Assembly (NCBI GenBank): GCA_947491225.1
Contig: CANLIE010000019.1
Location: 1 to 57,479, forward strand
Length of the DNA stretch: 57,479 nt
Origin: an uncultured Cellulophaga sp.
Lineage (GTDB): Bacteria; Bacteroidota; Bacteroidia; Flavobacteriales; Flavobacteriaceae
Reading direction: 5' to 3'
Every line of letters begins with the position of its first letter. Position 1 is the first letter of the stretch. Both the position numbers and the translations under genes were made by a program. Below are positions 16,687 to 25,876 of the stretch, in pieces. The notes beneath the pieces were generated by a model. The model was given only the letters and a program-made list of their open reading frames with translations, was not told where the DNA came from and ran no database searches.

Positions 16687-17820
16687 CTACTCCTCAGTAG
16701 TTTTTTCGTCATCATCACCTTTTTTAATTGGCTCAGTTTTATTCCAAATTTTAACGTCATCTTTTTCAGTAATACCGGAAAGAATTTCTACATTAACACC
16801 ATCTGATATACCTATTTCTATATTTTTACGTTCAAATCTTTGATCTCCAGTTGCCACCTGTACATACGGCTTGTTTGTTATTTTATCAAATTGCAGCAAA
16901 GCCTCTGGCAAAACCATAATATCTTTTTTCTTTTCTAATACAAAAGATGCATTTGCACTGTAGCCAGCTCTTATCATATAATTATCATCAATACTTACCT
17001 CTCCTTCAATTTTAAATTGAACAGCTCCTGTTTCTTCAACTCCTTTAGGCGCAATAAATCTAAGTTTAGCATCAAATTCTTTATCATCTATTGCTCCTAA
17101 ACTAACTTTAAGAGGCATTCCAACTTTTAATTTACCAACTTCAGATTCGTCTACCTTTCCTTCAAAAATCATTCTCTTTAAATCTGCAATTGAAGCTATG
17201 GTTGTACCTTCATTAAAATTATTACTCTCTATGACCTGATCTCCTTCTTCTACAGGAATTTCTAAAATAGTACCACTCACAGTTGCTCTAATATTAGTGT
17301 TTGCACTTGATGAACCTCCTGCAGATCCTTTTCTTATAATTTGATAATCTGCTTGTGCATTGGATAAATCTAGCTTTGCCTGGTTATATTTTAATTTAAG
17401 ATTATCAAAATCTTGGCTAGAGATTACATCTTTTTCAAATAATGATTTATTTCTATCAAATTCTAACTTTGCATTATTTAAAGCCAATTGCGCTGTTTTT
17501 ACTCTACCACTAGCCTGGTTTAAAGACTGTTCATTGGGCACAACTTTTATTACTGCAATTAAATCTCCAGATTTAACCTCTACGCCTTCTTCTAAATATA
17601 TTTTTTCAATTATACCAGATATCTGAGGTTTAATTTCAACCTCTTCTTCTGGAATAACTTTACCAGTTGCAACTGATTTTTTTTCTATTGTAGCAATAAA
17701 TGGCTTTTTTGTTTCATATGTTACTGCTGACTTACTATTAGTCTTAATAAAGAAAGTAGCTGCCCATAATGCTCCTAAAACCACTACTCCTATTAATATA
17801 TATTTTACTATTTTGCTCAT
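16687..17820 (-). CDS. Periplasmic adaptor (membrane fusion) protein of MacA type
   Basis: One N-terminal membrane helix (about 5-24) is followed by a biotinyl-lipoyl-like domain (GKVIPEEEVEIKPQISGIIEKI), an alpha-hairpin with heptads (about 105-165), a second lipoyl half (TVSGTILEIPVEEGDQV), and beta-barrel and membrane-proximal domains. It links the inner-membrane ABC permeases to the TolC-family protein encoded 37 bases downstream. Substrates of MacAB-like pumps include macrolides, peptides and lipids; which applies here is unknown. Confidence 0.93.
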   Translation of the reverse strand: MSKIVKYILIGVVVLGALWAATFFIKTNSKSAVTYETKKPFIATIEKKSVATGKVIPEEEVEIKPQISGIIEKIYLEEGVEVKSGDLIAVIKVVPNEQSLNQASGRVKTAQLALNNAKLEFDRNKSLFEKDVISSQDFDNLKLKYNQAKLDLSNAQADYQIIRKGSAGGSSSANTNIRATVSGTILEIPVEEGDQVIESNNFNEGTTIASIADLKRMIFEGKVDESEVGKLKVGMPLKVSLGAIDDKEFDAKLRFIAPKGVEETGAVQFKIEGEVSIDDNYMIRAGYSANASFVLEKKKDIMVLPEALLQFDKITNKPYVQVATGDQRFERKNIEIGISDGVNVEILSGITEKDDVKIWNKTEPIKKGDDDEKTTEE

Positions 17821-17843
17821 TGTGATGTATTTAATTATTTTAT

Positions 17844-19106
17844 TTATTCTTCTCTTAATGCGTCTATTGGTTTTATACTTACTGCTCTCTGTGCTGGAAT
17901 TAGTCCTATTAAAGTCCCTAAAAAAATCATAATTCCTAAAGCACCTATAACGTATGGTATAGGCAAAGTTGGGTTAGTGTACGGAAAATCGGTGCCTTTT
18001 GTAAAAAAGTCAATTAGCGAAAGTACAATTGCTCCTAAGATTATCCCTAATATTCCTGCTATTACGGTAAGAAATACTGATTCTAGTATTATTTGATTTC
18101 GAACTTCACTTGGCGTTGCTCCTAACGCCCTCCTAACTCCTAACTCCTTTGTACGTTCTTTTACAGAAATCAATAATATATTACCAATACTTATAACACC
18201 TGCCAAAATTGTTGCTATGCCTACTATAAGGGATAAAAAAGTAAGTCCCTTAGCAAAACCTGTAATTCTATTGAAAATTTCTCCGAGATTAAAAGCACCA
18301 AAAGCTCTTTCATCTTTAGGGTCAACTCTATGAATATTTTTTAATACGGCTTTTACATCTTTCTCAGCCTTTATTACATCTGCATCATCATAAGCTGCTA
18401 TGGTTAACCAATCTACATTATCTCCTGTATTGTATAATTTTTTAAACGTAGAATAAGGTATATACATATCTGTATCACTTTCAAAACCACCTCCAGGTAT
18501 AAATTTATGAATACCAACTACTTGAAAATAAATATTATCTACTCTTATAAACTCTCCTATTGGATTTTCGTCTTCTTCAAAAAGTTCTTTTAGTGTTCTT
18601 TCTCCAATAACAACAACTTTTCTTGCTTGTTCAATATCTTCATCATTGATAAAACGTCCACCATCAAAGATTTTCTTTGTCGCTATTTTAGTATATATAG
18701 GGAAATCTCCATATACAGGTGAAGTTCCTGATTTCTGACCTCTAACAATAGATGCAGGAGCACCATCAAAAACACCTTTAGCATTTCTTGGTGCTATATA
18801 TTGAATCTCAGGAATTCTGTTTTTTAAAGTGTTTACATCCTCTAATTTTAATTGTAGAGATTTACCAGTTTTGAAACCTTCATATGGCATACTGGTACTT
18901 TGTGCCCAAACAAACATACTATTCATAGCTGTGCTTTCAAATGCTCGTTCAAAACCATTGTCTAATCCTTTAGCAGCACCTGCCAATGCTATATAAATAA
19001 AAATACCCCATAAAACACCTATAACAGTTATTATTGTCCTCGTTTTATTTTTACCAATGGAACCAAATATTTCTTGCCAAGTATTACTATCAAATATAAA
19101 TTTCAT
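17844..19106 (-). CDS. MacB-type ABC transporter permease (second)
   Basis: A 420-aa permease with an N-terminal membrane helix (about 20-40), a large periplasmic MacB core domain (about 45-270), and a C-terminal FtsX domain of three helices. It has the conserved KERTKELGVRRALGATPSEV coupling motif and ends PIDALREE. It lies one base after the first permease gene and shares its fold, so the pair probably forms a heterodimer driven by the separate ATPase subunit. Confidence 0.93.
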   Translation of the reverse strand: MKFIFDSNTWQEIFGSIGKNKTRTIITVIGVLWGIFIYIALAGAAKGLDNGFERAFESTAMNSMFVWAQSTSMPYEGFKTGKSLQLKLEDVNTLKNRIPEIQYIAPRNAKGVFDGAPASIVRGQKSGTSPVYGDFPIYTKIATKKIFDGGRFINDEDIEQARKVVVIGERTLKELFEEDENPIGEFIRVDNIYFQVVGIHKFIPGGGFESDTDMYIPYSTFKKLYNTGDNVDWLTIAAYDDADVIKAEKDVKAVLKNIHRVDPKDERAFGAFNLGEIFNRITGFAKGLTFLSLIVGIATILAGVISIGNILLISVKERTKELGVRRALGATPSEVRNQIILESVFLTVIAGILGIILGAIVLSLIDFFTKGTDFPYTNPTLPIPYVIGALGIMIFLGTLIGLIPAQRAVSIKPIDALREE

Positions 19107-19107
19107 A

Positions 19108-20337
19108 TTATTCGTCTCTTAATGCTACAATTGGTTTTATCTTGGCAGCTTTTCTGGCTGGCACATATCCTGCGAGTGCACCACATATTATTAACAGTAT
19201 GGTGGAAAAAATTGCAATTCCAGTATCTATATACGGGTCTGTTATAAAATAGTCTTCTAAGGTATCTCCCATTGTATTGAGGAGCACAGTGCCTAAAATC
19301 ATTCCTATAAAACCAGATATAGTAGTTATAAAAATAGACTCTAACAAAATAGTACTAATTACAGATTTTGGTGTTGCACCGAGTGCTTTTCGTATGCCTA
19401 GCTCTTTGGTGCGCTCTTTTACCACAAAAATCATAATATTACTAATACCTATAATACCAGCTATAATTGTCCCAAATGCTACAAAAGAAACAATAATTTG
19501 TAATACCCTCGCTAATTGCTGATTCTGCTTTAACTGGTCAGCAACGTTTCTTATAAAGATTCCATTTTCATCATTTGGATTGATAAACTTTTTGCTTTTT
19601 ATATATTTTTCTAAACTATTCTCTAAAGACATTGCTCCTGAATACCCTATCTGTGGCTTAAACCCTAGAACTATCTGATCTATTTTATCTGTATTCTTCT
19701 CTATATGTTGCCTTGTAGTATAGGGAATATAAATCATTCGTTCTTCTCTATCACCTCCGTCATCTTGAAAAACACCTATCACTTTAAAAGAGCTACCCCC
19801 AATATCTATGTATTTACCAACAGCTTCTTTACCTTTAAACAAATCTCTTTCTACCAACCTACCAATAACGGCATACTTGGTTCTATTATTTACATCTTGA
19901 TTATTTATATAACGACCTTTCATCATTATAGTCTTTTCATTATATTGATGAGAAGGTGCTACTGCCCTATTACTATAATTGTTAGACTCGTTTTTATACT
20001 TTACCAAACCACCTCTTGTAATTCTAGGTGATACATAATCTACAAACATTGCAAAGTTTTTTTCAATGTCTTCTAAATCACTATTATCAAACTCTATTTG
20101 CCTACCTGCTTTGTAACCAGAATAAGGAACAGATGTTCTACCAGGAAATATAAAAAATATATTGGTTGCATCATCTCCAAAAAATTTAGCAAACGTATTG
20201 GTAAGTCCATTACCAAAACCAAAAAGCACAACAAAAATGAAGATACCTATTGCTACTGTAAAGCCAGACAAGAACGTTCTAAGCTTATTTTTTTGAATGG
20301 TTTCAAAAATTTCTTTCCAAGTATCTCTACTAAACAT
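19108..20337 (-). CDS. MacB-type ABC transporter permease (first)
   Basis: A 409-aa homologue of the next permease, with the same layout: an N-terminal helix (about 21-43), a periplasmic core, and three C-terminal helices. It carries KERTKELGIRKALGATPKSV and ends PIVALRDE. Its start overlaps the end of the ATPase gene by eight bases, a sign of translational coupling. Having two different permeases with a stand-alone ATPase is common in Bacteroidota. Confidence 0.93.
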   Translation of the reverse strand: MFSRDTWKEIFETIQKNKLRTFLSGFTVAIGIFIFVVLFGFGNGLTNTFAKFFGDDATNIFFIFPGRTSVPYSGYKAGRQIEFDNSDLEDIEKNFAMFVDYVSPRITRGGLVKYKNESNNYSNRAVAPSHQYNEKTIMMKGRYINNQDVNNRTKYAVIGRLVERDLFKGKEAVGKYIDIGGSSFKVIGVFQDDGGDREERMIYIPYTTRQHIEKNTDKIDQIVLGFKPQIGYSGAMSLENSLEKYIKSKKFINPNDENGIFIRNVADQLKQNQQLARVLQIIVSFVAFGTIIAGIIGISNIMIFVVKERTKELGIRKALGATPKSVISTILLESIFITTISGFIGMILGTVLLNTMGDTLEDYFITDPYIDTGIAIFSTILLIICGALAGYVPARKAAKIKPIVALRDE

Positions 20338-21031
20338 ATTGCGAAGCTCTTACTTGATCAACTTTTTTATCCTCTACAATTATACCATCTTTTAAATGAA
20401 CTATACGTTTGCACATATCTGCAATATCTGGTTCGTGTGTAACTACCAAGATTGTATTTCCTGCATCATTAATCTTTTGAATAAGATCCATAACTTCATA
20501 AGAAGTTTTGCTATCAAGTGCACCTGTTGGTTCATCTGCCATTAACACTTTTGGTTCAGCAGCTAATGCCCTTGCAATAGCAACACGTTGTTTTTGCCCT
20601 CCAGAAAGCTCACTAGGCAAATGATTAGCCCATTCTTTTAAACCAACTTGTTCTAAATATTGTAGCGCTTTTTCTTGACGTTCTTTTCTACCTACTCTTT
20701 GGTAATACAAAGGAAGTGCAACATTTTCCATAGCACTCTTATAATTAATTAGGTTAAAAGACTGAAATATAAAACCCAAAAACTTGTTTCTGTACTGCGC
20801 CGCTTTTGTCTCATTTAAATTTACAATTGGCACACCATCTAAAGTATAAGAACCCTCATCTAAAACATCTAACATTCCAAGAATATTTAAAAGTGTAGAT
20901 TTTCCTGATCCTGAGGAGCCCATTATTGCAACTAGTTCTCCTTCCTCTACGTTAAAGTTTATACCTTTTAAAACATGTAGTGAATTACTACCCATTTTAT
21001 AAGATTTGTGAAGATCTTTAATTTCTATCAT
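20330..21031 (-). CDS. ABC transporter ATP-binding protein (LolD/MacB type)
   Basis: A 233-aa ATPase with Walker A GSSGSGKST, Q-loop FQSFNLI, signature LSGGQKQRVAIARAL, Walker B VLMADEPTGALDS and the H-switch VTHEPD. It powers the mechanotransmission exporter formed with the two following permeases, adaptor and TolC-family protein. It is first in the operon; no full promoter consensus was seen, though TACAATTG near 21064-21071 (minus) is one base off a -7 element. Confidence 0.95.
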   Translation of the reverse strand: MIEIKDLHKSYKMGSNSLHVLKGINFNVEEGELVAIMGSSGSGKSTLLNILGMLDVLDEGSYTLDGVPIVNLNETKAAQYRNKFLGFIFQSFNLINYKSAMENVALPLYYQRVGRKERQEKALQYLEQVGLKEWANHLPSELSGGQKQRVAIARALAAEPKVLMADEPTGALDSKTSYEVMDLIQKINDAGNTILVVTHEPDIADMCKRIVHLKDGIIVEDKKVDQVRASQYV

Positions 21032-21396
21032 TGGTTTTATTTTTTAGGCTTGGTACTTAAATACAATTGTAAGACTACTTAGTCATTTATTAGTTACAAT
21101 TATAGATGTGAAAAAAATGTTAATTTTTAAAAAAAATAAGTTCACTTATTAAAATCTAGCTTTTCTTTTAATGAAATTACATTATTAGTACGTTATTTAA
21201 TTTCTAAAAAAGCACTTATACTTATCTTTTTTCTAATTACAAGGAGGTAGCACCTAAGTACAATAAGAAATTTTTATAGAAAGAATTGAACATTTTTTAT
21301 CGGATGTTAAATATAAAAACCATTAATTGCAAAAGGCTTTGCAAACTAAAACAATACAAAAACGTATTTTATTATACTATTTATGGTAAAATAAAA
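21032..21396. other. 365-base intergenic region without a gene
   Basis: No open frame of note on either strand. It should hold the export-operon promoter on the minus strand. An AT-only imperfect inverted repeat at about 21367-21396, just after the stop of the 70-residue gene, may end the cytochrome-oxidase operon. A short GCAAA/TTTGC hairpin lies near 21328-21345. Confidence 0.5.
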
Positions 21397-21609
21397 TTAT
21401 GACTTCATTTTTTTATATACAAAATAAAAGATAACCGCTACTAAGATGTAAGGAACCGCCATTAAATATACAATTCCATTATTAACCCCTTCTGCGGTTG
21501 CATTGTTTTCTTCACTCTCTAGTACAGCACGGCACATTGCACATTGTGCTTCAGTCAATTGCGGAACAAAAAACACTAAAAGAAACAATAAGAACAGTAC
21601 TTTTTTCAT
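21397..21609 (-). CDS. Small membrane protein with a CxxC motif in the oxidase cluster
   Basis: 70 aa. A signal-like helix ends near EAQ, followed at once by CAMC, a short polar stretch and one membrane helix (about 46-66) ending KKMKS. It lies 12 bases after the DUF420 gene, last in the run SCO - DUF420 - this gene. The periplasmic Cys pair and the position suggest a role in redox or copper handling for cytochrome oxidase assembly; that is inference. No characterised family was recognised. Confidence 0.75.
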   Translation of the reverse strand: MKKVLFLLFLLVFFVPQLTEAQCAMCRAVLESEENNATAEGVNNGIVYLMAVPYILVAVIFYFVYKKMKS

Positions 21610-21621
21610 TAAATAAATATT

Positions 21622-22161
21622 TTATACATAATAAGGAGAAATCATAACATATACCACTACCCCAGTAACTGCTACATACAACCATATAGGAAATGTTATT
21701 TTAGCAAGTTTTCTATGTGCTTTGTACTGTTTTAAATAAGCTTTGGCATAAGTCTTCATTACAAGCGGTATTATAACTATTGATAAAAGTATATGTGATA
21801 AAAGTATTGCCAAGTATATATATCGCATAAATCCTTCTCCACCATAAGATGTGGGTTCTGAAGTCATATGATAGGCAATGTACATTAACAGAAAAGCTAC
21901 AGAAAGTACAATACACAATGTCATTAATTTTTGATGTAGTTTCTCATTCTTATTCTTTATTGCATAGACAGCAGCTATTAACAATATTGCAGTAACCCCA
22001 TTTGTTGTAGCATAAATAGGAGGCAAAAACGACAATGGTTCTACATTAGGTATTTTAACTCTAAAAAGAATTGCTACTACTACTGGAACGACTATAGAGA
22101 TTATAGTGATTACTTTATTAAAATTCTTTTCTTTTTTACTTATATCTCTTGTTTTACTCAT
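21622..22161 (-). CDS. DUF420 family membrane protein
   Basis: 179 aa with about five membrane helices and His residues that would face the membrane (HQKLM, YHMTSEPTSYGGEG, LLSHILLS), as in DUF420. Members occur beside SCO and cytochrome oxidase genes and are thought to help oxidase assembly. Its start overlaps the SCO gene's stop by eight bases, pointing to coupled translation. Confidence 0.88.
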   Translation of the reverse strand: MSKTRDISKKEKNFNKVITIISIVVPVVVAILFRVKIPNVEPLSFLPPIYATTNGVTAILLIAAVYAIKNKNEKLHQKLMTLCIVLSVAFLLMYIAYHMTSEPTSYGGEGFMRYIYLAILLSHILLSIVIIPLVMKTYAKAYLKQYKAHRKLAKITFPIWLYVAVTGVVVYVMISPYYV

Positions 22162-22882
22162 CCAATAATTTTTTAATATCTTCTTTAAGTATTGTTATTT
22201 GCTCTGTTTCTCCTTCGTCATTTTTTCCTTCTTGTTCTGTTATGGTTCCTCGATAATAAATGATAGGGTTTCCAAACTGATCTACTCTGGATCTAATAAA
22301 CCCTCTTTTATCTACCAAAGCAAACATCCCTGAATGTTCAAAACCACCTGGTACATTTGAATTTTTTGCAGCAAAAATATTAAACCCTGTATTAGCCAAC
22401 TCATATATTTCTTCTCTATCTCCTGTCATTAAATGCCAATCTAAATCTGTTATTTCATATTTTTCCGCATATCTTTTTAAAGCTGTTGGCGTATCATTTT
22501 TTGGATCAATGGAAAAGGACGCTACTCCAAAATTTTTGAATCCTTTAAAATTATCTTGAAGCTGTACCAAGTTTTTAGTCATTATAGGGCAAATAGTAGG
22601 GCAAGAAGTAAAGAAAAATTCAACTACATATACTTTTCCCAAATAATCTCTATTAGAAACAACTAAACTGTCTTGATTTAAGAAAGTAAAATCAGGAACT
22701 CTTCTTTTGCTTCCATTAATTTCAACATACGCTAAGTTTCCATCATTATTTTTTATATTCATACGGTCGCTTTCTACAATGGTACCTCCTTTGACTCTAT
22801 CTATGATTTTTGGAATAAATATTATTCCAAAAATTAATATCACAAAAGAAACCCAAACATATGTATATTTACCTTTCTTCAT
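22154..22882 (-). CDS. SCO1/SenC family copper chaperone
   Basis: An N-terminal membrane helix (about 8-26) anchors a periplasmic thioredoxin-fold domain. The copper-binding Cys pair lies in TSCPTICP and the conserved His in GFEHSGMF. SCO proteins deliver copper to, or reduce, the CuA site of cytochrome c oxidase. It lies 10 bases after the Cys-less thioredoxin-like gene and overlaps DUF420 downstream. The family is firm. Confidence 0.94.
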   Translation of the reverse strand: MKKGKYTYVWVSFVILIFGIIFIPKIIDRVKGGTIVESDRMNIKNNDGNLAYVEINGSKRRVPDFTFLNQDSLVVSNRDYLGKVYVVEFFFTSCPTICPIMTKNLVQLQDNFKGFKNFGVASFSIDPKNDTPTALKRYAEKYEITDLDWHLMTGDREEIYELANTGFNIFAAKNSNVPGGFEHSGMFALVDKRGFIRSRVDQFGNPIIYYRGTITEQEGKNDEGETEQITILKEDIKKLLDE

Positions 22883-22892
22883 AATGTAATCG

Positions 22893-23528
22893 CTATTTTT
22901 TATTGCGTTCTGCTTTGTTCTTTTTGAGTGCCATACGGTACTCTGCCAAAATAATTTTTATATCATCTTCCATTTTATTGTTTAGCTCTGCCACTGAATT
23001 TGTGTTAAAACCATACTTTGTTCCTTCATCTTCATCGTTAGTTCTTCCTCTAAGGTTACGTTCTTTGTCTATAACAAATACAAAAGGGGTCCCTAAATCT
23101 TCACCTAGACTAACATCTGTTTTTAACTGAGAAAAAAATGTTCTTATTAGTTTATTTTCAGCAAAAATAAATTTCCATTTTTTTATATCGGCCAGTGTAA
23201 CAAGTTCCTTTTTCAAATCATTGATTGAATCTTCCTGACCTTTGGGAACAATCATCACAAATTGAAAATCATTGAATTCATAAAAAGGCTTATATATTTT
23301 CTGATTTAGATTAAATACATTTCCCTTCTTACGATTAACATTATGCCCTAAAAAACCTAAAACGGTTATTTTATTATTTAAAACCACATCAGTGCTCAAC
23401 TCTGAAAGTTCATTAACAGATTTTGTAAGTATGGGTAGTTTTCCAAAATTATGGATACCAGATGCAAAAAATAAGTACGCAACTATTGGTAGAATAAATA
23501 AAACTACCATAACAAATGTTTTCTTCAT
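22893..23528 (-). CDS. Membrane-anchored thioredoxin-like protein lacking the active-site cysteines
   Basis: 211 aa: an N-terminal membrane helix (about 4-23), then a soluble domain that reads like SCO/AhpC-type thioredoxin folds. A core strand ITVLGFLGHN stands where SCO has its CxxxC, a middle strand reads FQFVMIVP, and TPFVFVIDKERNLRGR resembles the usual LVD-G-IR segment. There is no Cys at all. It sits directly upstream of SCO, so it may be a degenerate partner in oxidase assembly. The fold is inferred by eye. Confidence 0.65.
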   Translation of the reverse strand: MKKTFVMVVLFILPIVAYLFFASGIHNFGKLPILTKSVNELSELSTDVVLNNKITVLGFLGHNVNRKKGNVFNLNQKIYKPFYEFNDFQFVMIVPKGQEDSINDLKKELVTLADIKKWKFIFAENKLIRTFFSQLKTDVSLGEDLGTPFVFVIDKERNLRGRTNDEDEGTKYGFNTNSVAELNNKMEDDIKIILAEYRMALKKNKAERNKK

Positions 23529-23535
23529 AACTGTA

Positions 23536-23543
23536 CAAAAATA
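23536..23543 (-). promoter_or_regulatory. -7 element at the foot of the oxidase terminator
   Basis: The complement reads TATTTTTG, directly after the T-run of the preceding terminator and only seven bases before the next ATG. If used, the transcript would be almost leaderless. Confidence 0.35.
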
Positions 23544-23545
23544 AA

Positions 23546-23569
23546 AAAGACGGCTTAGAAACCGTCTTT
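23546..23569 (-). terminator. Terminator after cytochrome oxidase subunit IV
   Basis: An 8-bp stem AAAGACGG/CCGTCTTT with an 8-base loop is followed on the minus strand by a T-run. It ends the ctaB-cox transcript 25 bases after the subunit IV stop. Confidence 0.8.
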
Positions 23570-23593
23570 ATATATTGTTAAATCATTCTAATA

Positions 23594-24034
23594 TTAGAAG
23601 TTCCATTTTACAAAACCATCACTATAAATATCATATATATAGTTAGCTTCTGCTAATAGAATGAATACTAAATATCCTATTAAGAATACTGGTGTCCATA
23701 CTATGGCTCTACGTAACCCTTTTTTCTCATCACGCAAATGCATAAAGTCCCAAGCTATGTAATATGCCTTCACTAATGTTAATACTATAAATATTAAATT
23801 TAAAGGTTTTAAGTAAATAAAAGGAGATAGTATTACGTTCATAGTAGATCCAAACCATCCAGATTCAAAAGAATTAATCCATGGACTCATTAACACTTCT
23901 GGTTTATAAATACCTAATACCACTTCTATTGCAGTAACCACTGTTAGAAAAAACAAAACACCCCAAATCTTTTGAATGTTATTCTTAAACTTCCAAAGTC
24001 CTCTAAAAATCTCTAATTTATGCTCGTGTGCCAT
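23594..24034 (-). CDS. Cytochrome c oxidase subunit IV family protein
   Basis: 146 aa with three membrane helices (about 20-40, 75-98, 108-130), matching prokaryotic subunit IV (COX4_pro). It contains KAYYIAWDFMHLRDEKK, the family's most conserved stretch. It is an accessory inner-membrane subunit of the terminal oxidase. It follows subunit III by 50 bases and ends in a terminator. Subunits I and II are not in this window. Confidence 0.88.
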   Translation of the reverse strand: MAHEHKLEIFRGLWKFKNNIQKIWGVLFFLTVVTAIEVVLGIYKPEVLMSPWINSFESGWFGSTMNVILSPFIYLKPLNLIFIVLTLVKAYYIAWDFMHLRDEKKGLRRAIVWTPVFLIGYLVFILLAEANYIYDIYSDGFVKWNF

Positions 24035-24084
24035 TTTTATACTTTATTGTTTTACTTTACGTAATTGTCTTTTTTCTACTTACA

Positions 24085-25065
24085 TTATACTAAATAAAAG
24101 AAGGTAAATACAAAAACCCACACTAAATCTACAAAGTGCCAGTATAAACCTACTTTTTCAACCATTTCATAGTGTCCTCTACGTTCATAGGTACCAAGAA
24201 TAACATTAAAAAAGATTATAATATTTATTAGTACACCTGACAACACGTGAAAGCCGTGAAAGCCAGTAATAAAGAAAAAGAAATCTGCAAATAATCTACT
24301 TCCGTATTCATTATGTATAAGATTTGCTCCTTCTACAACATATTTAGCTCCTGCTAATCTCTTTAACGATTCTTCTCTAGTTAACAATGTTTTTTCTCCT
24401 TCTTCATTAATATTCTCTGTACGTACTAGAATATTAGAATTAGATTTAAACCCGTTAACGACTTCATTTAAGGAGTAAGAAGGCAAAGACTTTTCTCCTA
24501 AAAACCAAATACCTTTATTACTTGTATGATCTGTTCGCTCTTCGCTCAATGGAGTTGCAAAATCTCTTAAAGCAGCTCTCTCTCCTGTATCAGCTTTTAC
24601 AAACTGTAAAATCCTACCACCTTTGGTTTCTACTGCACCATAATCTCCTTTTATAAATGTTGCCCACTCCCAAGCTTGTGAACCAACAAATATTGCACCG
24701 CCAATAATTGTAAAGAACATATACCAAATTACACTGTTCTTTTTCATTTTATGACCCGCATCAACAGCAAGTACCATTGTTACAGAAGACATAATTAAAA
24801 CAAATGTCATAAACGCAACATAAATCATTGGATAATTACCATGAAACAAAGGAACATGGGTAAAAACTTCATCTGCTATAGGCCAACTATCTGCAAATTT
24901 AAATCTTGAAAATGCGTAAGATGCTATAAAACCAGAAAATGTTAATGCATCTGAAACGATGAAAAACCACATCATCATTTTTCCATAACTTGCACCTAAT
25001 GGCTTATTATTACTTCCTCCGCTCCATACATTCTCCTCTGAACCTGCTGTTACCGTAGTATCCAT
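24085..25065 (-). CDS. Cytochrome c oxidase subunit III with a long periplasmic insertion
   Basis: The start is taken as the ATG at 25065 (MDTTVTAGS); a TTG six bases earlier is also in frame. Subunit III helices with SYGKMMMWFFIVSDAL, FITGFHGFHVLSG and YWHFVDLVWVFVF are clear. Between helices lies an extra hydrophilic stretch of about 100 residues (roughly 135-235), so the protein is longer than the usual 200-260. It belongs to the heme-copper oxidase. A separate -7 element (25168-25175) may drive it apart from the upstream subunit III gene. Confidence 0.92.
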   Translation of the reverse strand: MDTTVTAGSEENVWSGGSNNKPLGASYGKMMMWFFIVSDALTFSGFIASYAFSRFKFADSWPIADEVFTHVPLFHGNYPMIYVAFMTFVLIMSSVTMVLAVDAGHKMKKNSVIWYMFFTIIGGAIFVGSQAWEWATFIKGDYGAVETKGGRILQFVKADTGERAALRDFATPLSEERTDHTSNKGIWFLGEKSLPSYSLNEVVNGFKSNSNILVRTENINEEGEKTLLTREESLKRLAGAKYVVEGANLIHNEYGSRLFADFFFFITGFHGFHVLSGVLINIIIFFNVILGTYERRGHYEMVEKVGLYWHFVDLVWVFVFTFFYLV

Positions 25066-25091
25066 ATACAATTTATAATTTATAAAGTAAA

Positions 25092-25108
25092 GAACGCTTA
25101 CATCGTTC
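25092..25108 (-). other. Hairpin in the leader of subunit III
   Basis: GAACG/CGTTC with a 7-base loop. A second loose palindrome (AACCC/GGGTT) lies at 25133-25154. Neither is followed by a good T-run, so they may be leader structures rather than terminators. Confidence 0.3.
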
Positions 25109-25167
25109 TACTATTTTTAAAAAAATTAAATTAACCCGTAAATATTATAGGGTTTAATTTTATTTCG

Positions 25168-25175
25168 CAAATTTA
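25168..25175 (-). promoter_or_regulatory. -7 element upstream of subunit III
   Basis: The complement reads TAAATTTG, a match to TAnnTTTG, between the two subunit III genes. It leaves a leader of about 100 bases. The -33 box is TTT rather than TTG. Confidence 0.4.
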
Positions 25176-25234
25176 CATTTTTTTCGCCTATACAAAAATC
25201 AAATTTTAATAGAAATTAACTTTATTCCTATTTA

Positions 25235-25816
25235 TTATCGATATAAATAGAAAAACAAAATTAAATAAACCCACAATAGGTCTAAAAAATGCCAAAATGT
25301 AGCACCTATCTCCATTCCAACAACTTCAGTAGAGGAATATTTTCCACGTATTTGATTTACTAAAACAACCAATAAAGATATTATACCTGCTACAACATGC
25401 ACAATATGCACAATAGCAATAAGAAAAATATAAGACATTGTTATATTACTTGTTGGCCCTGTAAAATAATACCCTTCGCCAATTAATTGAGAAAAACCTT
25501 TAAACTGCAATGCAATAAATACTATTCCCAAACCTAACGTAATCCATAAAAAAACAGTTGCCTGAGAAGCTTTATCTTTTTTTGCAGATTTTACAGCTAA
25601 TATATAAGTAAGACTACTTATAATTATTATAAAAGTACTCCAAAAAAATGCTGAAGGCAGATCAAAATCTTTTAACCAATCTTCTCTAGAACTACTTACT
25701 ATATAAGCACTTGTCCACCCAGCAAAAGCCATTACCAAACTAATAATACCAAACCAAAGCATCATTTTTTTTGCATTATCTTTCTTCTCCTTCTCTGGTT
25801 TTTGAATTATATCCAT
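25235..25816 (-). CDS. Cytochrome c oxidase subunit III (short form)
   Basis: 193 aa with five membrane helices. It carries the family motifs MMLWFGIISLVMAFAGWTSAY, IVHIVHVVAG and FWHFLDLLWVYLILFFYLY. Two subunit III-like genes side by side are typical of Bacteroidota oxidase clusters; this is the short one and follows ctaB. Together they would accompany subunits I and II encoded elsewhere. Confidence 0.92.
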   Translation of the reverse strand: MDIIQKPEKEKKDNAKKMMLWFGIISLVMAFAGWTSAYIVSSSREDWLKDFDLPSAFFWSTFIIIISSLTYILAVKSAKKDKASQATVFLWITLGLGIVFIALQFKGFSQLIGEGYYFTGPTSNITMSYIFLIAIVHIVHVVAGIISLLVVLVNQIRGKYSSTEVVGMEIGATFWHFLDLLWVYLILFFYLYR

Positions 25817-25876
25817 TTTAAAGCACTTCTTAATTTATAATTAAAAACCTCTAAATAAGGTCTTTATAAAATTTAC

